The notes under the pieces: model-generated
The model's database searches: none
What the model was told of the DNA's origin: nothing
What the model saw: only the letters and a program-made list of their open reading frames with translations
Made by a program: the position numbers and the translations under genes
In this document: positions 24,592-32,741 of the stretch, one piece after another
Numbering within the stretch: the first letter of the stretch is position 1
Layout: every line of letters starts with the position of its first letter
DNA from: JAYZDK01 sp964604165
GTDB lineage: Bacteria; Myxococcota_A; UBA796; CAJQPC01
DNA: 64,000 bases
Assembly: GCA_964604165.1 (NCBI GenBank)
Contig: CAZRYF010000007.1
Location: forward strand, 62,001-126,000
Direction of reading: 5' to 3'

Positions 24592-26232
24592 ATGACCCCG
24601 GAAGAACTGGTTCGAATCTCCACCTTTCTCGAGATCACAGGTGTCCCTTCCCTCTTTCATTACCTGGACCTGGTGGAGGAGGAAGTTCCCCTGGAAGAGG
24701 CGCAGCGAAGGGTGAATGAGCGAAGAAGCTGGGCCCAGGCCCAACAAGCGAACCCGAAGTACCGGGCAGAGGCTCTCTGGATTCTCCGAAACGGGGGCCT
24801 GTTTCAACGATCCCTGGTGGACGAGGCCGCGGAGTACCGTGCACTGCAGGCGGATGCCAGCACGCAAGGGCCCAGCCTGCAGGGTCAGGAGCGGTTTCAC
24901 AACCACTATGCCGTCCTCGGTTTGGGTCCCAGCGCCTCAAGCGTGGAGCTGGAAGCGGCCCATCGGGCCCGCTACCGTTGGGCGCGGGGACTTCGGGACC
25001 AGGACAAGGCCGAGGCCCACTACAAGGAGATCGCTGCGGCCTGGCACGTGTTGAATGACCCTGCCCGCCGGGCCTCCTACGATGTCCTCTACCGGGAGGA
25101 GGTGGGAATCGGCTCCGAATGGGAAGAAGACACAGGGGTCGAGCGACGGGCCCTCGCCCTCCTCGGGCCTCCAGTAGAGGAGACCCCTCCCCCAGTGCCT
25201 GTGGCCCTGCCCAGTCCCTTCCCCTCCAAAGAGGAGGTCAAGCGTCTTCAGCGCCGGGCCCCGGGGGAACCCAAGCGGCGAATGGAGGTGGTGGGACAGT
25301 GGCCCAGGCGGGTGTGGGCAAAGCGCACAACCTTCCCCGTCCTTGTTCGTCTGAGACTGGGGGGAACCGCACCACTGTGGATCACCGTCAGCACAAACAG
25401 GCCTTGGCTAAAGGCCCGGACCGAGCGGGTCCTTTTGGAAGAGGAAGGGTGTCGTTTGTCGTTTGACCTGGATCCCAGTGGGCTCACGGGTCGTCGAGCC
25501 AATGCCCGCGTCGTTCTGGAGGCAGGGAACGGCGAGCGGGAGACGCTGGTTCTCGAGGTTCGTCGCAGGGTCATCTCTCCCCGTCGGATTTTGGGTGCAA
25601 TGCTGGGAGTGGTTGTGGCCCTGGGGGCTGGGCTCTCTTTCGGTTGGGTCCCGGGAGAGTTGTTGTTTGGGGCGAGGGTGTCGCTGGACACGGTGTCTCC
25701 AGGGCTGACCCTCCAGATAGATCCCCCTCCGGACCACCTGATTCTCGATGGAAGTCCCATTGAACCAGGCACCCGAAGCATTCCGTCCTCGGATCTACCC
25801 CAAGCCCGTGCTTTCACAGTGGAGGCCCAACGGGCCGGTTTTGTGACGACCCGGGAGGTGATCTCCATGCGTCGAGGTGCCTCTCGCCACGTGCTCCTGA
25901 CTCTTCCGTTGTCTGACTCCATGAGTTTCGTGCCGGGAAGGCGAGACCGGGCGCTTCTCGACAACGGACAGGTGGCGCGGGCTGCGGGCACAGCGATAGA
26001 CGGTGCAAGACCTAAGCTTCGCGGCTGCCTTTCCCCGGTGAAACCTCCGATGTCCAGCCTGAACATTCAGCTCATCCTTCATCCGGATGGCCACGTCCAG
26101 GGGATGAAGCCACTGGGCGAGCATTCGGCTTCTGGGGACTGGTTTCCGTGTTTGAGACGTACTTTTCGGACGCTGAAGACACCTGAATTCCCAGCGGATT
26201 ACGCCGTGATGGAGGTCGCCCTTCTGCCATGA
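24592..26232 (+). CDS. Membrane J-like protein with PEGA-like and AgmX/TonB-like domains
   Basis: 546 residues. A helical N-terminal domain is followed by a J-like domain at about 104-172 (HYAVLGLGPSASSVELEA to DPARRASYDVLY). The HPD tripeptide that stimulates Hsp70 ATPase is missing. A soluble beta segment comes next, then one transmembrane helix near 340-360, a PEGA-like domain (LTLQIDPPPDHLILDG) and a C-terminal AgmX/TonB-C-like domain with two Cys (LRGCLSP and FPCLRR). It could anchor the Hsp70 pair at the inner membrane. Starts 2 bp after the second Hsp70. Confidence 0.75.
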   Translation: MTPEELVRISTFLEITGVPSLFHYLDLVEEEVPLEEAQRRVNERRSWAQAQQANPKYRAEALWILRNGGLFQRSLVDEAAEYRALQADASTQGPSLQGQERFHNHYAVLGLGPSASSVELEAAHRARYRWARGLRDQDKAEAHYKEIAAAWHVLNDPARRASYDVLYREEVGIGSEWEEDTGVERRALALLGPPVEETPPPVPVALPSPFPSKEEVKRLQRRAPGEPKRRMEVVGQWPRRVWAKRTTFPVLVRLRLGGTAPLWITVSTNRPWLKARTERVLLEEEGCRLSFDLDPSGLTGRRANARVVLEAGNGERETLVLEVRRRVISPRRILGAMLGVVVALGAGLSFGWVPGELLFGARVSLDTVSPGLTLQIDPPPDHLILDGSPIEPGTRSIPSSDLPQARAFTVEAQRAGFVTTREVISMRRGASRHVLLTLPLSDSMSFVPGRRDRALLDNGQVARAAGTAIDGARPKLRGCLSPVKPPMSSLNIQLILHPDGHVQGMKPLGEHSASGDWFPCLRRTFRTLKTPEFPADYAVMEVALLP

Positions 26233-27047
26233 GCGCCTCCCCGCCCATCAAGGTTCTGTTGGAGCAAGCAGAGTCCGCCCTGCTGGAGGGACAGCCGGAG
26301 AAGGCCGAGTCTCTCTGCCGACAAGCCGTGGCCTCCTTTCCTTCCAATGCGAGCGCCCAGTACCTCTTGGCCGAGGCGCTTCGGCTTCAGGGGAGGGCGG
26401 ACGAGAGTGAGCTGGCCTACCGGGGATGCGTCCTGTCCCAACCCAGCCACGGGGATGCCTGGGCAGCGCTTGCATCCATGTTGTTTGAGCAAGCCCGGTG
26501 GGAAGAGTCCCGGCGGGCTGCAAACCGGGCCCTCCGGGAGGAGCCCTACAACCCGGAGGCTTCCTTTATCCGTGGTGCACTCCGGGAACGCCGGCATGAC
26601 TATGCAGGGGCCCACCGGGATTTTCTCCGCGCCTGGCGCAGCCAGCCTGAGCACTGGCCCCTGCCCTTGTCCCTGGAAGACGAGGAGCTGGAATCCGTGG
26701 TGGAGGAAGCGATCGAGCAGCTCCATCCGACCCTGAGGGACTATCTCGGCAATGTGGCCATTATCTTGGAAGATTTCCCTGCAGACGAGGTCCTTCGCCA
26801 GTACGACCCGCCAGCAGTAGCCACGGGTCTGCTGGGGTATTTCTCTGGGGCTTCCCTCATGGAGCGCTCCCTCGAGGACCCTTGGAGCAACCTGCCGAGC
26901 GCCATCGTGATCTATCGGCGAAACATCGAACGAATGGCGGCCACCCGCGAGGAGGTCATCGACCAGCTTCGGATCACCTTCTTTCACGAGGTAGGCCATT
27001 TTCTGGGCCTGAACGAGGAGGACCTGGAAGCACGGGGGCTCGACTGA
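26229..27047 (+). CDS. TPR protein with minimal zincin metalloprotease domain
   Basis: 272 residues. Residues 1-140 hold three to four TPR units (for example AESALLEGQPEKAESLCRQA and AWAALASMLFEQARWEESRR). The C-terminal domain ends with HEVGHFLGLNEEDLEARG, the zinc-binding HExxHxxGxxE signature of the small Zincin_1 (DUF1025-type) family, in which His, His and a downstream Glu/His hold zinc. ATG overlaps the previous stop as ATGA. TPRs often bind chaperone tails, so it may deliver the protease to the Hsp70 cassette (inference). Confidence 0.82.
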   Translation: MSASPPIKVLLEQAESALLEGQPEKAESLCRQAVASFPSNASAQYLLAEALRLQGRADESELAYRGCVLSQPSHGDAWAALASMLFEQARWEESRRAANRALREEPYNPEASFIRGALRERRHDYAGAHRDFLRAWRSQPEHWPLPLSLEDEELESVVEEAIEQLHPTLRDYLGNVAIILEDFPADEVLRQYDPPAVATGLLGYFSGASLMERSLEDPWSNLPSAIVIYRRNIERMAATREEVIDQLRITFFHEVGHFLGLNEEDLEARGLD

Positions 27048-27051
27048 GTCT

Positions 27052-27723
27052 TTACCTGTCGGTCCTCCCCCGACCCACCTGCCAGGAGAGCCCAAAACCC
27101 CAGGACCACGCAGGTGGAAGCGCTCGTCCCGGTTGGGCCAACAGATCCCCTCCCAGCCCAAGTGTGACCCGGCCAAAGTGCCTGTGAACCCGGGCGCCCC
27201 CCCCCGCCATCAGCTGCATATACCCGGACCCGCCGCTGCCAAGCTCCGAGTTCTGTATGAACGTGAACGTCTCCCGGATGCGAGCCTCTGTGGACAGCAC
27301 CACGCTCCACCCTTCTCCAAGGTCACGCTGGAAGAGGAGCGGCGAAACCACCTCGACAACTCCACCCTGGTACGAGGGAGTCGGCAGCACCAGGCCTCCC
27401 AAGGCTGGCGCGACCGCCACATCCCAAGGCCCCAGGCGCAGGAAACGGTATCGAAGATCTGCCCGCATGCCAAAAAGGTACAGCCGCAGTCCGTAGTCTA
27501 CATTCTCTGAGAGCCCAAACCGCAGGGCAAGATCTTGCTGAAGCACCGGCAACCCCAGACCCGTCGACAAGGAGCTGGTTCCTGCCTGCACAGAGGTCTG
27601 GACAGCCACTTGCTTGGCGCCGGGTGCAATGGGTCGAGCACCTTCCATGGTCGCAATCGATGTGCACCCAGAAAACCCAAGGACTGCTGCAGCCCAAAAC
27701 AGGATGTTCCCGCGCCCCTTCAT
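27052..27723 (-). CDS. Lipoprotein with barrel-like body, unknown
   Basis: 223 residues. Signal peptide with lipobox GFSGC at about residue 20. The remainder alternates hydrophobic and polar residues in short strands (VDYGLRLYLFGMRADLRYRFL and RVTLGLGGDLLAQPG), like small outer-membrane barrel or lipid-exposed beta proteins. ATG at 27723 follows GGAGGGG and overlaps the previous gene's stop as ATGA. It converges with the TPR-zincin gene (4 bp between stops). No family recognised. Confidence 0.6.
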   Translation of the reverse strand: MKGRGNILFWAAAVLGFSGCTSIATMEGARPIAPGAKQVAVQTSVQAGTSSLSTGLGLPVLQQDLALRFGLSENVDYGLRLYLFGMRADLRYRFLRLGPWDVAVAPALGGLVLPTPSYQGGVVEVVSPLLFQRDLGEGWSVVLSTEARIRETFTFIQNSELGSGGSGYMQLMAGGGARVHRHFGRVTLGLGGDLLAQPGRALPPAWSWGFGLSWQVGRGRTDR

Positions 27724-28205
27724 CCCCTCCACCCCAGGCGGAGAGTCAGATCCACGTCTCCACTCCTTCCCCGAAGAGCGCCACCGAGGGCGCCACCGTA
27801 CACCCATCCCGCGGAAGTGTGTGCCTCCACACCCCATCGCCCTCGAAGACCCTGGGCTGCCCGCCACTGATCACCTGCCAGCCCCCCCCGCATCAGTGTG
27901 GTGGAGGGCCCAATGGCCCCGTGTACCAGCGCCCCTGTCGTCCCTCCCTTCCAACCTGCAAGTACACTTGGCCGCAGCCACAATGTCTGCATTTGCCCGC
28001 CCGGCACAGAGTCCGTCCTGGAGGTGCCCAACACCTCTCCCTCCAGGAACCAGCCCCTCTCGCCCAGGGGCTGCTGCGCCCAGAGGCAGGTGGCTGGCTG
28101 CACTCGGTGTAGACCGTCCGATCCCCGTACGCCAGCGAGGCCCAGGGCGATCCCCGGCTCCACTGCGCCTGCGAAGCCAACTGCGAGCTGGAGCATCAAC
28201 CACAT
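27720..28205 (-). CDS. Small exported beta-rich protein, unknown
   Basis: 161 residues with a weak signal peptide (MWLMLQLAVGFAGAVEPG). Gly-rich amphipathic strands follow (IALGLAGVRGSDGLHRV, GGALGGALRGRSGDVDLTLRLGW). The C-terminal aromatic-containing strand resembles outer-membrane beta-barrel ends. Overlaps its upstream neighbour by 10 bp and the downstream lipoprotein by 4 bp. Possibly a partner of that lipoprotein. Confidence 0.5.
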   Translation of the reverse strand: MWLMLQLAVGFAGAVEPGIALGLAGVRGSDGLHRVQPATCLWAQQPLGERGWFLEGEVLGTSRTDSVPGGQMQTLWLRPSVLAGWKGGTTGALVHGAIGPSTTLMRGGLAGDQWRAAQGLRGRWGVEAHTSAGWVYGGALGGALRGRSGDVDLTLRLGWRG

Positions 28206-29260
28206 GCGGAGACCTCGTAGACATCCGCAAAGCGCGATTCAATGGCACCGCAAAGAAAATCCACTTCTCCGACTCCTGCCTCGTCCACCAGGTGGTCCAA
28301 CCAGTCAAAGGCGCTGGAGCCCGCTGTGGCATTCCAGCCGGCACCCCAGGCTTCCGTGGCCCGAACCCACACCCGCAGGGTCTCAGCGGGATCGCCGTTG
28401 AATTCTGCCAGATCCCATGCGAGGGACGCGAACACCGTCCCCAGGGCATAAGGATCGTACAAAAGCTGGGCGCTGGCGTCTTCTCCAACCTCCGCCGGGA
28501 GGGGGTCGACATCCCGGGCCACCCAGTCCCCTGACACATCCCGCCCTGGCAGATCCAGCGAGTCCGAAATGAAGTTGGGTCGACCACTCACCAGGCTTGC
28601 AACGGCATCAGCAAACCCCTCGTTCAGAGAGGCAACCCCAAGACTCTGCACTGTGTCACCGGTGATTCCGGGGGCGTGCGGGCTCCCAGCGGTCCGAAGA
28701 TGAAAGAGCGCGTGGGCAAACTCGTGAAAGACAATCCCCGCATTGGCGGCGAGGGGAACATCCTTCTGAATCAGGTCATCCAACAAGATGAACGTGTGGG
28801 CGGTGCTGACATAGGCCGCATTCTCCGCCGGTTGAATCGCCATGCCGATGTCGGGCACCACCGGTGCCACTGCTGCATCCAGGGGAAACACATCCGACAC
28901 GTCGATTTCCGCGCCGGTCAGCCAGGTCTCCACATCCGCCAGGTGCCCATAGAAACTGAAAAGAACCAGGCCCGCCCGGTCCAGAGGCTGTGCCACGTCG
29001 TCCACCACCGTGTACATCACCTCGAGGGGTCTGCCCTCCACATAGGAAAGCACCACCTCTTCCTCCGTCAGGGACGGTGCAGCGATGGCTCCTCCGCTCC
29101 AGATGGTTCCCAGGTCCCCCCTCATTCTTTCTGGATCAGAAAGGGGTGGAATATCACGGGCTTGAATAGAGTGTCCGCGATCTGGGTTCAGGGTGTATGC
29201 AAGGTACTGGCTCGCGAGTGGTGGCGCACAACCCGCCCACAATCCGATCGAAAGCAGCAT
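28196..29260 (-). CDS. Gluzincin-type metallopeptidase lipoprotein
   Basis: 354 residues. Lipobox WAGC close to the start predicts a lipid-anchored protein. The catalytic signature HEFAH lies in GIVFHEFAHALFH, and about 35 residues later NEGFADAVAS supplies the third zinc ligand Glu, as in gluzincins (HExxH plus ExxxD). ATG at 29260 is chosen because the longer frame runs back into the preceding gene and the signal peptide starts here. Substrate unknown; probably acts on the cell surface or in the periplasm. Confidence 0.7.
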   Translation of the reverse strand: MLLSIGLWAGCAPPLASQYLAYTLNPDRGHSIQARDIPPLSDPERMRGDLGTIWSGGAIAAPSLTEEEVVLSYVEGRPLEVMYTVVDDVAQPLDRAGLVLFSFYGHLADVETWLTGAEIDVSDVFPLDAAVAPVVPDIGMAIQPAENAAYVSTAHTFILLDDLIQKDVPLAANAGIVFHEFAHALFHLRTAGSPHAPGITGDTVQSLGVASLNEGFADAVASLVSGRPNFISDSLDLPGRDVSGDWVARDVDPLPAEVGEDASAQLLYDPYALGTVFASLAWDLAEFNGDPAETLRVWVRATEAWGAGWNATAGSSAFDWLDHLVDEAGVGEVDFLCGAIESRFADVYEVSACG

Positions 29261-29265
29261 TTCTG

Positions 29266-31176
29266 CTACTTCCCGGTCTGCAGGACAACAAGCTGGAGCC
29301 AGGCGCCTGGGTTTCCGTCGGAATCCATCCAGGGGGCCAGTGTGGGGAGGGCCCTTAGATGGGTCCGGGGAAAGCGGCTTCCCAGTCGCTGGGGCAACCC
29401 GGGCATCCAACTGGCGCTGGTTGCGTCCGAGGTGCCGTTCTGGGTCAACCACCAGCCAATCCCAAGACCGGCCGTGCTCCCCACAAGGGCTCCTCCGGCC
29501 AGGGCCTTCCTCTCGGGCGACGCCACCACCCCAGCCATGGCTCCAATGGCGCCTCCCGCGAGCCCTGCCCCGTTGATGGTGCCAACATCCGACCAGTCAG
29601 GGTTCCAGGAGCCATTTGCGAGGACAGCGGTTCCGAGGAGGGCCACGTCGCCTGCCCCTAAAAAGGCCAGCAGGTGTTGCTGGGGATCCAGATCCACCAG
29701 CTCTCCTATCCAGCCGCCATACCAGGTTCCCCAGCCGCCTGCCGATGCCACCATCGTGGTCTCGGCGATCTCAAGGTCCACCTGGGTGGGCAATATGAAG
29801 GCCGTGAGTGTGCCTGCGCCGGCCGTGGTCAGGAATCCCCCTGCTGCCGCGCGACTGTCGTAAGCGTGCGCCTCATCCATATAGAGAGCCCACCCGATAG
29901 ATTGGTAGCCGGTCCAGGCCTCGAGCAGGGCGGTGAACGCCAGGTCCTTGCCGTTGGCGTTGTACTGGGGCGAAAGCACCGCTCCCGCCACATGACCCGC
30001 CAGCCCGCCCGCCAGCATGGGGCCCACAACTTGCCTGGTTTCATCCACTCCAAGCAACATGGGCACACCCGCGCCCAGGGAAGCCCCAGCCCCCCAACCT
30101 GCACCCTGGAGAAGGAGGTCCTGGAAGCTCTGTGGTCCCAGGGCACGACTCAACGCCAATCCGCCCAAGTACCCTGCACCCAGACCCATCCGCAGCCCGC
30201 CCAGGACCTGCTGGGTGCTGGGATTGTCAGACATTAGCACCGGCGCCCAGGTACCAGCCCAAGTGCCATGTGCCATGGCGATGCCCAAGGGGCCGGCCTT
30301 CGGAAGGCTTCCCTCTGCGAACCGTGTGGAGGCAAGCCCCAACACCGCTCCGGTACCGAGCTCCATCAGGCCTCGGGTCGTGCGGTCCTCCCCATAGTCG
30401 AGTCCCAGAAGGTCTCCAGCGCCCGCGCCAATCTGCCAGCCCACGAGGGTGGTGACATCGAACATCCAGGCTTGTCGTGAGTCCATGGGGTTTTCAAAGG
30501 CCAAGATGGCCAGCCCCGTGCCGGACAAGGCGCCCAGGTTGGAGGCCATCAAGGTTCTGGCGTCCGCACCTACCTCTTCGTGACCGATCAGGGCCCGTCC
30601 CAGCTCGGCGCCGAACCAACCGCCCAACATTCCACCGGAAACAAGGGTAGCGAATTGATCTGAGGAATAGTGCTTCTTCCGTGTCAGGAGCGCGGTGGTG
30701 CCTGCTCCCAGGAGGCCGATGGGCTGAAGAAGGGGGCCGACTTCATCGGAGACCATGTCGCCGGTCACCGCGGCCGCGAATCCGAGGGAGGTGTACCCGG
30801 TGAGGGCTCCGCCGTAGATGTTGACAAGCCAGCGGCGGTTCCACTCGGCGGCTTGGGTCTGGGTACTGGCTGGCTCGGGCTCGGTCGCCTCGGGCTCGGT
30901 CGCCTCGGGCTCCACCGCCTCGGGCTCCACCGCCTCTGGCTCCACCGCCTCGGGCTCCACCGCCTCGGGCTCCACCGCCTCGGGCTCCACCGCCTCTGGC
31001 TCGACCGCCTCTGGCTCGACCGCCTCTGGCTCGACCGCCTCGGGCTCCACCGCCTCTGGCTCGACCGCCTCTGGCTCGACCGCCTCGGGCTCCACTACCT
31101 GGGGCTCCGCTGTTTCGGAAACCTTGGTCTGGGCCTGCGCCAGGGGGAGGAGGAAGAGGGAAAGGAAGTGGATCAT
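29266..31176 (-). CDS. Exported membrane/barrel-like protein with long EPEA repeat arm
   Basis: 636 residues. Signal peptide (MIHFLSLFLLPLAQAQ), then an acidic arm with 14 tandem five-residue units of V/T-EPEA, then about 500 residues unusually rich in Gly/Ala with many hydrophobic turns (for example LGGWFGAELGRAL and GAGYLGGLALSRALG). The body might be a bundle of short hydrophobic hairpins or a barrel. The Pro/Glu arm resembles periplasm-spanning linkers as in TonB. AGGAG precedes the ATG at 31176. No family recognised. Confidence 0.65.
   Translation of the reverse strand: MIHFLSLFLLPLAQAQTKVSETAEPQVVEPEAVEPEAVEPEAVEPEAVEPEAVEPEAVEPEAVEPEAVEPEAVEPEAVEPEAVEPEAVEPEATEPEATEPEPASTQTQAAEWNRRWLVNIYGGALTGYTSLGFAAAVTGDMVSDEVGPLLQPIGLLGAGTTALLTRKKHYSSDQFATLVSGGMLGGWFGAELGRALIGHEEVGADARTLMASNLGALSGTGLAILAFENPMDSRQAWMFDVTTLVGWQIGAGAGDLLGLDYGEDRTTRGLMELGTGAVLGLASTRFAEGSLPKAGPLGIAMAHGTWAGTWAPVLMSDNPSTQQVLGGLRMGLGAGYLGGLALSRALGPQSFQDLLLQGAGWGAGASLGAGVPMLLGVDETRQVVGPMLAGGLAGHVAGAVLSPQYNANGKDLAFTALLEAWTGYQSIGWALYMDEAHAYDSRAAAGGFLTTAGAGTLTAFILPTQVDLEIAETTMVASAGGWGTWYGGWIGELVDLDPQQHLLAFLGAGDVALLGTAVLANGSWNPDWSDVGTINGAGLAGGAIGAMAGVVASPERKALAGGALVGSTAGLGIGWWLTQNGTSDATSASWMPGLPQRLGSRFPRTHLRALPTLAPWMDSDGNPGAWLQLVVLQTGK
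30871..31095. repeat. 15-bp tandem repeat, 14 units, coding EPEA repeats
   Basis: Units of the form cgcctcgggctccac with two alternating variant bases (cgcctctggctcgac) repeat 14 times from about 30885 to 31095. On the minus strand they read as V-E-P-E-A. Variants are interspersed, so the array expanded by duplication of blocks. Confidence 0.95.
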
Positions 31177-31201
31177 GGTGACTCCTGGCGACAGTTGGTG
31201 G

Positions 31202-31888
31202 TCAGGGGCGGATTCTGGCGCTGCCCTGGTCGCAGGCCACGTCTACGCGCTTGATCTGGTGGTTTGCGGTGTACTTTACGCCCTGGGGGTCCACAAAACG
31301 GCCAAGCATGATGCCCTCCATCACGCCCGCTGCGAGCTCTCCCAAGTCATAGGTGTAGTGCTCGTTGATTGTAACCCGGCAGCCAGTCCAATCTTCTGGG
31401 CTGGCGTTCGTGAGCTTCAAGCGGCGAAAGGGACCGAACCCGATGGTCATCTGCGCCCAGGCTTGCACCTCGTCGGGGGGCGTGTCGAGGGGCGGGTCAC
31501 TGATGTCCAGGCGCCCCTCGTTCGCCTCGATCACCACCTGGTGAATCTGCACGTTGGAGAGAACATCTCCGGTGCACTTGGGCAGGAGAATGCCATCGTG
31601 ATCCATGGGCTTCACGGAAGGAAGACGACAGGTAATGGAGTCGTTCAGGGTCACCACAACCCCGGTCCATAGAATCTCGGAGTCGTTGAACAAGGTCAGC
31701 CGCCGTCCCGGGCCACCCACACCTTGCACCGTGGCCCGTCCCACAAGTGCGAGGTTTTTTTGCACGGGTGCGGCCTCCACGGGTGCCAACTCTCCGGGTG
31801 CGGCCTCCACCGGTGTCTCCTTCTCTTCGTCCTGGGCAGCTGCGGGAAACGAGACGAAGAAGAGAGCGGCAACCAGCAAGCGATTCAT
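31202..31888 (-). CDS. Secreted protein with an internally duplicated beta domain
   Basis: 228 residues with signal peptide MNRLLVAALFFVSFPAAAQ and a Pro/Glu/Ala linker. Two copies of an 80-residue domain follow: RRLTLFNDSEILWTG with VTLND, and RRLKLTNASPEDWTG with VTINE. Each ends in a QIHQVV or QIKRVD strand. The first Cys pair (CRLP...PKC) suggests a disulfide. It starts the minus-strand five-gene set that runs to 27052. Function unknown. Confidence 0.6.
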   Translation of the reverse strand: MNRLLVAALFFVSFPAAAQDEEKETPVEAAPGELAPVEAAPVQKNLALVGRATVQGVGGPGRRLTLFNDSEILWTGVVVTLNDSITCRLPSVKPMDHDGILLPKCTGDVLSNVQIHQVVIEANEGRLDISDPPLDTPPDEVQAWAQMTIGFGPFRRLKLTNASPEDWTGCRVTINEHYTYDLGELAAGVMEGIMLGRFVDPQGVKYTANHQIKRVDVACDQGSARIRP

Positions 31889-31988
31889 GGGAACTCCAGG
31901 GGGTCCGGCCCGCGACCATCACCCCCCCTCGGCTATCGCATGCATCCCTTCATCGCCAAGCTCACCGCCGGTGCGATACATCGCCCCC

Positions 31989-32741
31989 ATGTGGAAGAAC
32001 TTCCTCCTCTGGCTGAACGCTCCCTTTGCGTGGGCCATTTTTCTCTTCGTCTCGTTGCTGAACGTGTTGGTAGGGCTTCTTTTCCAGGGAGTCGCGGTTC
32101 CCTTCGACACGCACCGCAGAACGTCTCTGTGGGTCAATCGGTGGATCTGGGGCCATCTTCTCTGGTTCTGTGAGCCAGGATGGCACCTCGCTCGGGAGGG
32201 AATGGAGTCCGTGGTGGAGGGCCCGTACATCGTGGTGAGCAACCACAGCTCGGTTTTGGACATCCCCGCCTGCATGGGCCTCCCCATGCCGCTTCGGATT
32301 GTGGGGCGATCCTCCTTGTTTCGGATCCCGCTCCTGGGCCTGTATATGCGGTTTTCGCGCCAGATCTCCCTGGATGCCGGCAGCGCCGCTGATGTGCTGG
32401 CCAGTCTGGTTCAATGCAAGGAAGCCCTTCAAAGCGGGGCCTCGGTCCTGGTTTTTCCTGAAGGGACTCGCTCTCTGGATGCAAGACTGGGGCGTTTTCA
32501 TCGAGGCGCCTTTCGGCTGGCCCTGGACACGGGCGTCCCAGTGCTGCCGGTGGCAATCCTTGGGACCCACCGCATCATGCGCAAGGGCGAGCTTCGGCCC
32601 GCCGGGATCTCGGAGTCGATCAAGATGCGGGTCCTGGCCCCGGTTCATCCCGGCGAATATGCGACCGCCAGGGCGCTCGGAGAACGAGTCCGAACCCTGC
32701 TTGAAACCGCGCTGGTCGACCTCCGGGAGGATGCCGCGTGA
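31989..32741 (+). CDS. PlsC-type 1-acyl-glycerol-3-phosphate acyltransferase family protein
   Basis: 250 residues. N-terminal membrane helix (FAWAIFLFVSLLNVLVGLLF), then the acyltransferase motifs NHSSVLD at 85-91 (H-x4-D) and FPEGTRS at 156-162. In aryl polyene clusters such enzymes are thought to join the finished polyene to a lipid. First gene of the plus-strand biosynthesis set. GTG of the methyltransferase overlaps its stop. The start ATG at 31989 precedes the first hydrophobic helix. Confidence 0.88.
   Translation: MWKNFLLWLNAPFAWAIFLFVSLLNVLVGLLFQGVAVPFDTHRRTSLWVNRWIWGHLLWFCEPGWHLAREGMESVVEGPYIVVSNHSSVLDIPACMGLPMPLRIVGRSSLFRIPLLGLYMRFSRQISLDAGSAADVLASLVQCKEALQSGASVLVFPEGTRSLDARLGRFHRGAFRLALDTGVPVLPVAILGTHRIMRKGELRPAGISESIKMRVLAPVHPGEYATARALGERVRTLLETALVDLREDAA

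Noticed and set aside
30871..31095. CRISPR-like array
   Set aside because: Units are 15 bp with no spacers and are in frame within a coding region; tandem coding repeat, not CRISPR. The glycosylase repeat is rejected for the same reason.
30818..31672. Plus-strand frame with repeated Ser/Gly-type units
   Set aside because: The antisense reading of the EPEA repeat; the minus-strand gene has a signal peptide and ribosome binding site.
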